The notes: a model not told the origin generated them from the letters alone. DNA of 33,961 nt from Acidobacteriota bacterium (GCA_016178155.1 JACOTZ010000193.1:1-33961); one strand, 5' to 3'. Counted from the stretch's first letter, positions 23,446 through 33,800 are shown. Program-made: numbers and translations.

Positions 23446-25013
23446 TGGTGATCCTTGGAATCGGTGGAGTGCTCAACGAGGCCGCGGCGGCGGTGCTCAA
23501 AGACGGCGAGCTGGTGGCCGCCGTTGAGGAGAGAAAAATCGCGCGCCGCCACCGGCCGGGCCACCTGCCCGACCACGCCATCCACGCCTGCCTGGCGCTC
23601 GCCAGGACTCCGCCATCGAAGATCGATTGCGTGGCGCTGGTGCGGCCTGTCGCGGTCGGCTCCGGCACCAAGCTGCATCTGGAGCTGCGCTCGCGTTTCG
23701 AGAACAGCCGGCTGGTCGTGATCGAGCACCATGCCGCCCACGCCGCCTCGGCCTACTACGTTTCGCCTTTCGGCAGTGCGACCGTGCTTACCCTCGACCG
23801 CATCGGCGACGTCCGCTGCGGGGCTCGCTGGATTGCGGAGGATAACCACCTGCGGCTCGACGAGGAACTGTATTATCCCGACTCGCTCGGCGACCTGTTT
23901 GGGCGCGTCACCGAACTGCTGGGCTTCGAGTCGAGTGCCGAAGAGCACAAGATCCAGTGGCTCTCGGCCTCGGGTGACGATCGATTCGTCGCGCTCTTCG
24001 AAGAGATTCTCGGTACGTCGGCCGCCGGCTGGCCGCGCATCGAGCGCAGCTTCTTCGATGGCGACCGCCTCAGCCACGGCGGCTTCGGCGCGAAGCTCTA
24101 CGAGCGCCTGGGAGTCGAAGACGAGGCGGAGATCCCGGCCAGGCTGCGGCCGCACGTCGCGGCGGGTGTGCAACGCGCGGTCGAGCGCGCGCTGGCGCGC
24201 ATGGCCGGGGACGCGCCCAACCTTTGCCTCGCCGGTGGCCTGAGCATGAACGCCCTGCTGGTGGCCGCACTCGAGCGCGACCGCAACGTCTTCGTCCAGC
24301 CTGCCGGCGGAAACGCCGGCACTGCCATCGGCGCGGTGCTGCACGCCTGGCATCAGGTCTACGGGCAGACCCGCCGCGCCGGTTTGCACGACCTCTGTCT
24401 CGGTCCCGAATACTCGGCCGAAGACATCAAACAGGTTCTCGAGAACTGCAAGCTGCGCTTCCGCTATCTGCTGACCACGGGCGAGCTGGTCGAGGCCGCG
24501 GTGCGGCAGTTGCGGGACAACCGGATCATCGCCTGGATGCAGGGCCGGATGGAATTCGGCCCGCGTGCGCTCGGCAACCGCAGCATCCTGGCCTCGCCGC
24601 TCGATCCCTACTCCACCGAGAACCTCAATACTTTCATCAAGCATCGCGAGTCTTTCCGTAAGTTTGCGGCCTCTGTTCCGGCCGAGCTGGTCTCCGAGTA
24701 CTTCGAGGTCGGCCCGAATTCGCGCTTTCTCGCGACCGTCGGCCGGGTCAAGCCCCGGCACCGCAAAACCTTCGAATCGGCAATCCTCGGCGACTGCTAC
24801 GTCCGCGTGCATACGGTCGAGGAGCGCGACAATCCGTTGTATTACCGCCTGCTGGAGGCCGCGGGCCAGGCAACCGGCCTGCCGGTGCTCTACAACACCT
24901 CGTTCAACCTGTTCAACGATCCGCTCGTGTGCACCCCGCGCGATGCCGTGCGCAGCTTCTACTCCTCAGGCATCGATGCGATGTTCGTCGGCCACTTTCT
25001 GCTGGAGAAATAG
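23445..25013 (+). CDS. Carbamoyltransferase, NodU/CmcH (TobZ) family
   Basis: This 522-residue protein has both family domains. The N-terminal Kae1/HSP70-like fold carries the metal-binding EHHAAHAASAYY (H95, H96, H99), and the C-terminal Sua5-like part includes GRMEFGPRALGNRSILA and LYNTSFNLFNDP. Family members form carbamoyl adenylate from carbamoyl phosphate and ATP and transfer the carbamoyl group to a hydroxyl of a sugar, antibiotic or lipooligosaccharide. Some usual residues differ: the early HD-type motif reads VLNEAAAAV, and the GGCALN-like motif reads GGLSMNALL. It is shorter than NodU (about 560-570) mainly in loops. The ATG overlaps the gltX stop, so it is made together with a housekeeping enzyme. 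The acceptor is unknown; no biosynthetic cluster is adjacent. Confidence 0.9.
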   Translation: MVILGIGGVLNEAAAAVLKDGELVAAVEERKIARRHRPGHLPDHAIHACLALARTPPSKIDCVALVRPVAVGSGTKLHLELRSRFENSRLVVIEHHAAHAASAYYVSPFGSATVLTLDRIGDVRCGARWIAEDNHLRLDEELYYPDSLGDLFGRVTELLGFESSAEEHKIQWLSASGDDRFVALFEEILGTSAAGWPRIERSFFDGDRLSHGGFGAKLYERLGVEDEAEIPARLRPHVAAGVQRAVERALARMAGDAPNLCLAGGLSMNALLVAALERDRNVFVQPAGGNAGTAIGAVLHAWHQVYGQTRRAGLHDLCLGPEYSAEDIKQVLENCKLRFRYLLTTGELVEAAVRQLRDNRIIAWMQGRMEFGPRALGNRSILASPLDPYSTENLNTFIKHRESFRKFAASVPAELVSEYFEVGPNSRFLATVGRVKPRHRKTFESAILGDCYVRVHTVEERDNPLYYRLLEAAGQATGLPVLYNTSFNLFNDPLVCTPRDAVRSFYSSGIDAMFVGHFLLEK

Positions 25014-25044
25014 GGGCTGCCCCGCACCGCTGCGCCGCGTGCGA

Positions 25045-25050
25045 TATGCT
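25045..25050 (+). promoter_or_regulatory. -10-like TATGCT before the NHL-repeat gene
   Basis: TATGCT ends seven bases before the ATG at 25058, matching the spacing at other genes here. It overlaps an earlier in-frame ATG at 25046, which is therefore a less likely start. Confidence 0.4.
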
Positions 25051-25057
25051 TCCCTGC

Positions 25058-25954
25058 ATGCGACGCCTTTTCCCGAGCCTGCTCGTCCTGGCCCTTGCCG
25101 CCCTCTGCCAGCAGAGCATTCCCAAGCTCAACTACGTGGCCGACCCGAATTGGCCGCAACTTCCGGCGGGCTGGAATTTTCAGGAGACGCCGGGCGTTGC
25201 GGTGGACGCGCGCGATCACGTCTTCGTCTTTCACCGCGGCGAGCACTCGATCATCGAGTTCGACCGCGACGGCAAAGTCGTCCGTTCCTGGGGCGACGGC
25301 GTGTTCGCCCGCCCGCACGGCCTCGCGTTTGACGCCGAGGGCAATCTCTGGGCAGTAGACGACCAGGGCCATATCGTCGTCAAGATGGACCCTGCGGGGC
25401 GCGTCCGCATGGTGCTCGGCCGCAAGGGACAGAGCGGCGAATCGCATGAGGCCTTCAACCGGCCCACCGACATCGCCTTCGCCCCCAACGGAGACTTCTA
25501 CGTCAGTGACGGATACGGCAACTCGCGCGTGGTCAAGTTCAGCAAGGACGGCCGCTTCCTCAAAGCCTGGGGCAGGAAGGGCACGGCGGCCGGCGAGTTC
25601 AACCTGCCGCACGCGGTCGCCATTGACCGCCAGGGCCGCGTCTACGTCGGCGACCGCGAGAACCGCCGCATGCAGATCTTCGACGCCGACGGGAAATTCC
25701 TCAAGGAATGGAAGCACGTCGGCTCGCCCTGGGGCGTTGTCGTCACCCCCGATCAGATCATCTGGATGTGCGACGGCTACAACAATCGGGTGCTGAAGCT
25801 GAACCTCGAAGGCAACATTCTCGGCGGCTTCGGCAGCGCGGGCAAGCTGCCCGGGCAGCTCGATTTCGCCCACCATCTCGCGGTCAGCCGCGGCGGAGAC
25901 ATCTACGTGGCTGAGATCAAGAACTGGCGCGTGCAGAAGTTCTCATCAAGATAG
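25058..25954 (+). CDS. Secreted NHL-repeat propeller (peptidyl-amidating lyase-like)
   Basis: The 298-residue product has a signal peptide (MRRLFPSLLVLALAAL) and then a six-bladed propeller of NHL repeats. The repeats are visible as recurring G-x-x-x-D-x-x-G-x-x-x-V-x-D units (for instance PHGLAFDAEGNLWAVDD, PTDIAFAPNGDFYVSDGYGN, PHAVAIDRQGRVYVGDRENR). Spacing and the metal-type His residues resemble the peptidyl-alpha-hydroxyglycine alpha-amidating lyase group, but bacterial relatives are uncharacterised and could simply be binding propellers. The cysteine after the signal region is preceded by Leu, so it is not a good lipobox. The ATG at 25058 is chosen; 25046 is possible. The next gene starts ten bases after the stop with a good ribosome binding site, so they form an operon. 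Confidence 0.85.
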   Translation: MRRLFPSLLVLALAALCQQSIPKLNYVADPNWPQLPAGWNFQETPGVAVDARDHVFVFHRGEHSIIEFDRDGKVVRSWGDGVFARPHGLAFDAEGNLWAVDDQGHIVVKMDPAGRVRMVLGRKGQSGESHEAFNRPTDIAFAPNGDFYVSDGYGNSRVVKFSKDGRFLKAWGRKGTAAGEFNLPHAVAIDRQGRVYVGDRENRRMQIFDADGKFLKEWKHVGSPWGVVVTPDQIIWMCDGYNNRVLKLNLEGNILGGFGSAGKLPGQLDFAHHLAVSRGGDIYVAEIKNWRVQKFSSR

Positions 25955-25963
25955 GAGCGGTCC

Positions 25964-28288
25964 ATGCTCGCAATTCTTCTCCTCCTCGCGAACCTTCTCC
26001 AGGCCGCGGACGGCTTCATCGCGATTCGCGGAGGCGCGCTGCCGGGCAACGCTTCGGTGCGCGTCGACGACTTCGAGATGGCCGAGCACCCGGTCACCAA
26101 TGCCGAGTACAAGCGCTTCGTCGAAGCCACCGGATACGCCGCGCCGCTGCACTGGGAGAGCGGCCGTATCCCCGCCGGCATGGAGAACCATCCGGTGGTG
26201 TTCGTGAACCGGCACGATGTCGCGGCCTACCTCGAGTGGCGCGGCCGCTCGGAGGGCCGCGTCTACCGCCTGCCGGCCGCGAGCGAGTTCGAATACGCGG
26301 CGCAGGCCCAACGGAATGCCGTCTATCCCTGGGGCGACGGCGCCCCCGGCGGCAAAGCCAATTACGATGCCGAGGGTAATCGCACGTTCGCGCAATGGCG
26401 CACTCACCTGAAAGCGGTGAAGAGCTACGCGCCCAATCCATGGGGCCTCTATGACATGGCCGGAAACGTCTGGCAGATGGTCGACAGGTATCCGGACGTT
26501 GCGCTGGCGCGCTTCAAATACCGCATCGAGCGGCCCGAGGAGCTCGAAGGCGCTCTCGCCGGCGGTTCCTGGGCGCGCGCGGCGTACTACCTGAAGACCG
26601 GCGTGCGCGGGAGCGCGTCGGCCGGCATCCGCCATCCGGACATCGGTTTCCGCCTGGTGCGCGCGCCCGCCGGCTCCACCCACTTTCTTCGCCGGCCGCG
26701 GCGCCTGATCGCCGCTCCCGCCGGTCCCGGCTCGGTCTTCCTGAGCTGGCAACTGTTGCCCGATGACTCGCATGCCGGCGGCTTCCATGTCTACCGCACG
26801 ATGCGCCGCGATGCCGCCGGTGAGCGGCTGACCCGCGAGCCGGTGCGCGACTCGACCACCTTCGTCGACCGCGGCGCACCCGCCAAAGGGCACGTGTACT
26901 ACCGCGTGCGGTTCGTCGGCGCCGATGGGCGGGAAGGCGCGCCGTCGGAATGGACCGGGGTCGAAGCATCGTCAGAGCGCACAGGCCTGGTCGCTGCTTT
27001 CGAGCCCACGGTCAAGCAAGGCGGGTTCGTGCCGGTCTTCGGCGATCTTGACGGCGACGGCACGCTCGACGCCGTGCTCCGTCTCGACAACGGCATCCGC
27101 GAAATGTCGCGCGATCCCGGGGTGCCGGTGGAGCTTGAGGCCTTCACCAGCCACGGCCGGAGCCTCTGGCGCCGCCCGCTGGTCGCGCATGACAAGTGCT
27201 TCGGCAACGCCAACAACGTGCCGGTCGTCGTCTGGGACCTCAACGGCGACGGCAAATCCGAAGTCATTGCACGCCTGCAGGAGGGCGACGCGCTGTACCT
27301 GGCCGTGCTCGAAGGCATGACCGGGCGCGTGCTGCGCAAGACAAAGTGGACGGACATCGTTTCGGACTTCGCCAAGTCCTCAACGCGCGTCCACATGTCG
27401 GTGGCATACCTCGACGGCCGCACGCCGGCGATCCTGACACAGACCGGCCTCTACGAGAACGAAATCGTCGATGCCTACGACCCCGAGCTGAAGCGCCTCT
27501 GGCAGTACCGGAGCTTCGCGGAGACCAACGGCAGCGGCTCGCATCACCTCGACATCGCCGATCTGGACGGCGACGGCCGCGACGAAGTGCTGCTCGGGAC
27601 TACCGCGCTCAACGGCGACGGCAAGCTGCGCTGGTCCATCTACCGGGAGCATCCCGACATCGTCGCGGTGAAGCGATTCCTGCCGGATGCGAAGGCACGC
27701 CAGGTCTTCTACGCGGTCGAGAGCAGCGTGCACGCGGGAGCTTACCTGGTGGACGCGCCGGCCGGCAGGATCGTGTGGAAGGTCAACCGCGAGGATGACC
27801 CGCGCTGGACCCACGCCCACACCGGCTGGGCCGCCGACATCTTCCCGGCGTCGCCCGGCATCGAGATGCTGACCAACCGAGACGGCCATATCGCAAAGGA
27901 ACTGGTGCTGTTTGCCGCGTCGGGCAAGATCCTCGCCGATCCGTTTCCCACCGGCTGGTATCCGGTGAACTGGACGGGCGGCGCCACGCGCGAGCTGATG
28001 TCGTCCGACGGCAAGCGCCTCGGCCGCTTCAATGGTTCGGCGGTCGAACCGCTGGCGCTGCCCGGACCGAACGAGCAGAGCGGTGCGTCTTGCCGCATGG
28101 TGGCCGATCTCGCCGGCGATTACCGCGACGAGGTCGTGTGCATCGCCGCGAACCGGGTGTGGGTCTACACCAACACTACGCCGGCCGCGCGCCGCCAGGT
28201 CACGCGCACCGCCAGCCGCGAGTACCGGTTGTGGATGGCGCGGAACATGGGCGGCGGCTACCCGTCATATTTCGAGTGGGAGCCGTAA
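25964..28288 (+). CDS. Fusion of FGE/SUMF1-like domain with FN3 and PL11-like lyase propeller
   Basis: The 774-residue exported protein (signal MLAILLLLANLLQAADG) has three parts. Residues 18-235 form a formylglycine-generating-enzyme/SUMF1-like fold (EMAEHPVTNAEYKRFV, LPAASEFEYAA, WGLYDMAGNVWQMV, ALAGGSW, IGFRLVRA). The paired active-site cysteines of true FGE are missing, so a binding role is more likely than Cys oxidation. Residues 240-335 look like a fibronectin III domain. Residues 345-770 carry repeated calcium-type D-x-D-G-D-G loops (FGDLDGDG, VWDLNGDG, IADLDGDG) in the pattern of family 11 rhamnogalacturonan lyases or FG-GAP propellers. The start has AGGAG seven bases upstream. A role in plant or microbial polysaccharide handling is inferred. 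Confidence 0.85.
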   Translation: MLAILLLLANLLQAADGFIAIRGGALPGNASVRVDDFEMAEHPVTNAEYKRFVEATGYAAPLHWESGRIPAGMENHPVVFVNRHDVAAYLEWRGRSEGRVYRLPAASEFEYAAQAQRNAVYPWGDGAPGGKANYDAEGNRTFAQWRTHLKAVKSYAPNPWGLYDMAGNVWQMVDRYPDVALARFKYRIERPEELEGALAGGSWARAAYYLKTGVRGSASAGIRHPDIGFRLVRAPAGSTHFLRRPRRLIAAPAGPGSVFLSWQLLPDDSHAGGFHVYRTMRRDAAGERLTREPVRDSTTFVDRGAPAKGHVYYRVRFVGADGREGAPSEWTGVEASSERTGLVAAFEPTVKQGGFVPVFGDLDGDGTLDAVLRLDNGIREMSRDPGVPVELEAFTSHGRSLWRRPLVAHDKCFGNANNVPVVVWDLNGDGKSEVIARLQEGDALYLAVLEGMTGRVLRKTKWTDIVSDFAKSSTRVHMSVAYLDGRTPAILTQTGLYENEIVDAYDPELKRLWQYRSFAETNGSGSHHLDIADLDGDGRDEVLLGTTALNGDGKLRWSIYREHPDIVAVKRFLPDAKARQVFYAVESSVHAGAYLVDAPAGRIVWKVNREDDPRWTHAHTGWAADIFPASPGIEMLTNRDGHIAKELVLFAASGKILADPFPTGWYPVNWTGGATRELMSSDGKRLGRFNGSAVEPLALPGPNEQSGASCRMVADLAGDYRDEVVCIAANRVWVYTNTTPAARRQVTRTASREYRLWMARNMGGGYPSYFEWEP

Positions 28289-28340
28289 TTCATCTACCCG
28301 GGCCTCGCGGCTGGCCGCACGTGGTTCCGTCTGCCGCAAG

Positions 28341-30786
28341 TTACCGTACGAGCCGCACCACCACATACGGGGTTTCGCGGTCCATATCGGGATAGATCTT
28401 GCCGTTCCCGTGTGCGTCGATGGCTTCGATCAGGTACATGAAATCGTACTCCGGCCGGAGCTGCTCGCCCGGGATGGTGACGCGGTACTCGTTCCCCGAG
28501 GCCTTCATCCAGGCGGCCTGATAGTCGAGCGTCTGGTTCACGGCGCGATAGAGGACCCGCACGGTCTTTACGCCCGCATCGTCCGTCACCTTTGCCGTGA
28601 GGGTCAGCGGCTTGCCCGCGGGGGCGGTTGTCACCGGCGTGTGCGCCACCACGGGCGGCGTCGTGTCGCCAGCGGGCGGCGGCTCGCTGCGAGGTTTGCC
28701 AGCGGGCATCCCGGCGCGCTGGCCCTCGAGCGCCCGCAGCCCGTCCTCGAGCTTCGCCAGCTCGTCTTTCCAGTGGCCGGAGAGCTCGGCGCGGCGCAGG
28801 CCGAACATCAGGTCGTGAGCATACACGTCGCCCGCGGCCTCGACGATGCCGCGCCATGCGGCGACCGCCCGCCGCTCGTGCGCCAGCGCCTCATCGAAGT
28901 CGGCCGGATCCTTCGAGTGCTTCCAGCGCGCATACGCCAGGCCCGCTGGGATCCGCCGCGCGTGATAGAGCGCGAGGTTGGCCAGAATACGCAGATCGGT
29001 CACCGTGGAGAAGATCTCCTTGTCGAACCGGTCCACACGGCCCGCGTGTTCGGCCAGCTTCAGCACTTCGCGCGCCGTCTGCTCGAACCAGCGCGCGCTC
29101 TCCCGCGGGCGCACCTTCGCGCCCGAGACGCCGCGCACCTCTTCATCGAAGCTGGCGAAGATCTGAAGGTCGCTGGGCTCGGCTGTGGCGTAGGCCGGCA
29201 GGTCCTCGCGGCGCTGCTTTTCGGCCCAGCCGCGCGTGGTCGGGAAGCGGTTGTAAGGGAAGTTGTAGGCCTGGATGCGGGGCAGAATCCAGCTCGCTTT
29301 GTGCAGCGCCTCCATCAGCGGCTTGCCGGCCTGGCCGAAGCGGCGCTCGAACTCGCGCTCCCACACCTCGCTCGGCGTATTCGGGTTGTATCCGAGCCGC
29401 CCGAACAAAAGAAGTGCCAATAGCGCTCGAATTCGTACTCGTAGTCGCGATATTTCGGATTCAGCAGCTCGAACGGTTTCATGTCGTGCGGCTGGCCGAG
29501 CATCTTGGTGGCGAGCGGCTCGTTCACCTCGAAGCCGTCGCCGTCATACAGGTGCGTGCTGGCGACGAAGCGGCGCACCCAATCGGGGCTGCCCCACAGC
29601 AGCATGCGCGTGGTGCCGCCGTTCCACAACCGCCAGTGCATCCTGTACTTCTGCGGATAGCGCAGCAGGTCGGCGTAGCCGTGCCGGCGGTCGTGCTGGT
29701 TCTGCCGGTTGATATGCGCCGGGTGCCACGGCATCCCATCTGCTCGGCCCAATACTTGGTCGCGAGCCGGTAGTTGAGGCCCATATCGACGGCGATGTTA
29801 ATCAGCTCGTCCGGGTAGTCCTTGACGCGCGCGACGAACTGTACCTGCGGCGCGTTCTCCTTCATCACCTGGTACATTCGCGTCCAGAAGTCGCGCATCT
29901 CGGACTTCTTCAGTCCCGACTCGCCGTGCATGCGGAATTGAATGGCATCGATCCTCGGCGCCATCCGGACAAACTTCTTCAGCGCCGCCACGTGATAGGC
30001 GGACAGGTTGTCCGCGTTCAATCCCCAGACCAGACCGGGAGTGGGCTTATTCGCCAGCTCGTTCTTCCCCTGCACCCCGCCGCGGAAGATGTGATCCCAC
30101 AGGCCCGCGGTGAAGCGCAGCCCGCGTTCGTGCGCCATGTCGATCAGTCGATTCAGCGTGCGCAGGTTCTTCTTCTGCTGCCCCTTTGTCAGCCCGACCA
30201 CGCGCACGTCCGGGAAGCCCTCTACATCGAAGAAGTAAGGATGCGCCGGCGCGAACAGGCCGTCGCACTCGTAGCCGAAGATGAGAACGAAGCTGTTGAA
30301 GCGGTCGCGCGCCAGCATGTCGAAATAGCGCCGCCAATACTTCTCATCGAAAAAGCGGCTCTCGAAGTAGGCGCGCTGCATGGTGTAGATCGATACCGCG
30401 CGGTCGGGCGCATCCGGCTTCTCGCGCACGTTGCGAACCTCGCTGAACGGGTTCGACGCGTCCTTGCCCCAGCCGACGCGGTCGGCGAGATCGAGCAAAG
30501 CGTACATGAGTCCGCGGTCGTCGCCGCCGGTCACCTCGAGCCCCTCCCTTGTACGCCGGATCTCCAGCGATTCCGGTCCGTCCAAGGGGCGGATGCGGGC
30601 GGTCACCCTGAGATCGCCGCGAGCGCCGGCCTCCCACTCGAACCCGCGCGCCTCGAGCGCCGCGCGCAGCTTGGAGAGGCCGTGGCGCGCCGCCGGGCCG
30701 GGCGCGGCCTCGCTCACCACCGAGACGCGAACCGCCGCCGATGTTACCGCGGCGAGCGCAAGTATGCTGATCAGCAGGCGCTTCAT
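28341..30786 (-). pseudogene. Glycoside-hydrolase-like gene broken by two single-base shifts
   Basis: Three adjoining frames together read as one exported protein of about 815 residues: 30786 to about 29737, about 29735 to 29410, and about 29407 to 28341. The first part has a signal peptide, a GH20/GH67-type N-terminal domain (GLMYALLDLADRVGW) and the start of a TIM-barrel-like domain (YWRRYFDMLARDRFNSF). The second continues it (HINRQNQHDRRHGYADLLRYPQ, WRLWNGGTTRMLLWG). The third holds a helical region and a C-terminal Ig-like domain. The joins fall in a three-G run (29735-29737) and a four-T run (29407-29410, minus strand); one extra base in each restores the frame exactly, giving EQMGMPWHP and RYWHFFLFGRLGYNP. 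This could be a consensus or sequencing error, or a young pseudogene. The ATG at 30786 has TACAAT eight bases upstream. The substrate is unknown. Confidence 0.85.
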
Positions 30787-30794
30787 AGCTGTCG

Positions 30795-30800
30795 ATTGTA
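30795..30800 (-). promoter_or_regulatory. -10-like TACAAT for the glycoside-hydrolase-like gene
   Basis: TACAAT ends eight bases before the ATG at 30786, with no ribosome binding site between, another leaderless-type arrangement. No -35 box is seen. Confidence 0.4.
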
Positions 30801-30883
30801 ATATGCTCACAGATAGCCCGCATTTGTAGCCGCTACCATCACGAGACCCGGCGCCGGCGAGAAATGCGGTTGGGGAGGCTTTC

Positions 30884-33800
30884 ATGTTGCGTATTGTCGT
30901 CCTGGTCCTCGTGCTCGCCTCCGTCGCCTGGGCGCAAACCTCCACGGGCCAGATCACCGGCACCGTGTTCGACCCAACCGGCGCCGTCGTACCCGGCGCG
31001 ACCGTACGCATCAGCGGCTCGGAAACCGGCGAGCTGGTCCGCACGCTCGAGACGGGCGCGCAGGGCAGCTTCACCGCGCCCCTGCTCCGCCCGGGCTCGT
31101 ACACCATCGACGTCAGTAAGACCGGCTTCAAGCGCTTCCTTCGCTCCGATGTCGCGCTGCGCGTCGACGAGGTTCTCACCCTGCGGCTGTCGCTCGAGCC
31201 CGGCGCCGTTTCCGAGTCGATCACGATCACCGCCCAGGCCGAGCTGCTCGAAGAGAAGACGCACAGCGTGGGACAGGTGGTGGACGAGCGCACGCTGCAG
31301 CAGCTTCCGCTGAACGGCCGCAATTACCTTCAGCTCGGCAACCTGACCGCCGGGGCGGTGCCGAACACGCGTTCGCGCGACCGCTCGTTTTCGGCCTACG
31401 GCAACCGCGGCCTGCAGAACGCCTTCCTGCTCGACGGCGCGCGCAACCAGAACTACCTGCGCGGCCTCGACAACCGGCAGCGCGATGCCATGCGGCCCTC
31501 GCTCGAGGCCATTTCCGAGTTCAAGGTGCAGACGAGCAACTTCTCGGCCGAGTACGGCGCCTCGGCGGGCGCCGTGGTGAACGTGGTCACCAAGGGCGGC
31601 ACCAATGAGATCCACGGCTCGGCTTTCGAGTTCCTGCGCAACAGCGCCTTCGACGCGCGCGACTTCTTCTCGCCGCACGACACGCCGCGCCCGCTCTACA
31701 TCCAGCACCAGTTCGGCGGCGCGCTGGGCGGCCCGCTGGTGAAGAACCGCGCCTGGTGGCATGGCGCGTTCCAGCGTACCCACATCAGCGAGGACGAAAC
31801 CTTCACCCCCACGGTGCCTCTCCCCGCGCAGCGCGAGGGCAACTTCGGCTCCACGCCCGTATACGACCCCGACACCACGCGCCCCAACCCCTCGGGCGCC
31901 GGTTTCATTCGCGACCAGTTCCCGAACAACGTCATCCCGGCCTCGCGGTTCGATCGCACGGGCAAGCGAATCGCCGACCTTTACCCCGCGCCCAACCTGC
32001 CGGGAGCCGGACGCAACTTCCACAATGGGCCGGTGCAGGCAACACGCGTCAACAACGCAACCTTCCGCGGAGATATCCGGCTGACCGACAACGACTCCAT
32101 GTTCGGCCGTTTTTCGTTTGATCAGGGCAAGTACGACCGCCGCCCGCAGTTGCCCGAGCCCGCGAACACCGGCACGCTCCGCACCACGCCGGCCAAGAGC
32201 GTCGGCTACGGCTACACGCGCACGTTCACTCCAACGCTCATCAACGAGCTGCGCTTCGCCTGGAACCGCGTCGGCGTCGATCAGGACGGCACGGTTCCCC
32301 GGGACGAGATTATTCCCGGCGCGCTCTCGCCCGACGTCACCAGCAGCATCCCCACCTTCAGCATCACCGGTTTCAGCGGCATCGGCGCGCAGCCACCGGG
32401 CTTCGGCAATATCCCGCTGACCAAGACCTCCGGCGTCTGGAACGTCTCGAACAACGTGTCGAACATCAGCGGCAAACATACCCGTAAGTTTGGGTTTGAC
32501 TACCAGTTGCTGCGTGTTCGCACTTCCGCGACGCTCCAGGGCCGCGGCTCGTTCAACTTCACCGGGGTGTTCACGCAGAATCCTCAGGGGCGGCCGCGCA
32601 CCGGCTCGCCGCTCGCCGACCTGCTGCTGGGGCTGCCGAACACGCTCACCATCGGCACCCGCTCCGTCTCCGAAGAGAGCGCACACAATTACTACTGGTA
32701 TTTTCAGGACGACTGGGCCGTTACGCCCACGCTGACCTTCAACCTCGGACTACGCTACGAGCTGACGCGCCCGTTCGTCGAATCGGAAAATCGCTTCGCA
32801 AACCTGGTGCTCGACGGCGGTGATCCGCTGTACGGCGCATACCTGCTCGCGGGAGATCCCCGGCGCCCGCGCAGCCTGCTCGATACCGACCTGAACAACT
32901 TCGCGCCGCGCTTCGGCTTCGCCTGGCGCACGCCGCTGCCGGGGTTTGTGGTGCGCGGCGGCTACGGCATCTTCTACGGGCAGGATGAAGGCCTCGGCGT
33001 CACCGTGCGCATGACCAACAACCCGCCGTTCGTAGGCTTCGGCGGCTTCACCGTCACCAGCGACCAGCTCCGGCCGGCGAGCACGATCCGGCTCAGCGCG
33101 GGCCTCCCGCCGCGGCCCGCGCCCGCGCCGGTGAGTGAGTTCCGGCTGGATCCGCGTGCAACCGCGCAGCTCCGGAGCTGGCCGCAGCGCTACACCGTCC
33201 CCTACATCCAGCAGTGGACGCTCAGTCTGCAGAAGGAGCTCCCGGGCAGCATGCTCTGGGAGATCAACTACGTTGGCAACCGTGGCATCAAGCTCTGGGG
33301 CGCCTACCAGGGCAACCAGCCGCTCCCCGGCCCGGGAGCGGTGAATGATCGCCGCCCGCTCGCGGCTTTGACCCGCGCGGCGATCACTCGCATGGAGCCG
33401 TGGGTGACGAGCACGTACCACGGCCTGTCGACCCGCCTCGAGAAGCGCTTCAGCCGCGGCCTCCAGTTCCTCGCGGCCTATACCTACGGGCGCTCGCTTG
33501 ATACTGAGACCAACGTCGATCTTTGCGACGGCTGCGTCAATTCATCCGGCGTCGGCTCGGTGCAGGACACGCGCAATCGCCGCGCTAATTACGGCCCTTC
33601 GGACCACAACGTGCCTCAGCGGTTCGTGTTCAGCGGCGGATGGGAGCTGCCCTTCGGCAAGGGACGCGCCTTCGCCAATTCCGGCCCGGCGCGGCTACTC
33701 GCCGGCAACTGGAATCTCGCCGGCATCCTCTCGCTTTCAGACGGCGTGCCGTTCACCCTGAACCTGCCGTTCGACAACGCCAATACCGGTTCGGTGAACT

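Noticed and set aside
29407-29737. Programmed ribosomal frameshifting in the glycoside-hydrolase-like gene
   Set aside because: Neither site is a recognised slippery heptamer with a downstream stimulator, and two separate events would be needed.
30839-32686. 615-codon minus-strand frame opposite the TonB-dependent receptor
   Set aside because: The plus strand encodes a signal peptide, regulatory domain, plug and barrel in one open frame; the minus frame is its shadow.
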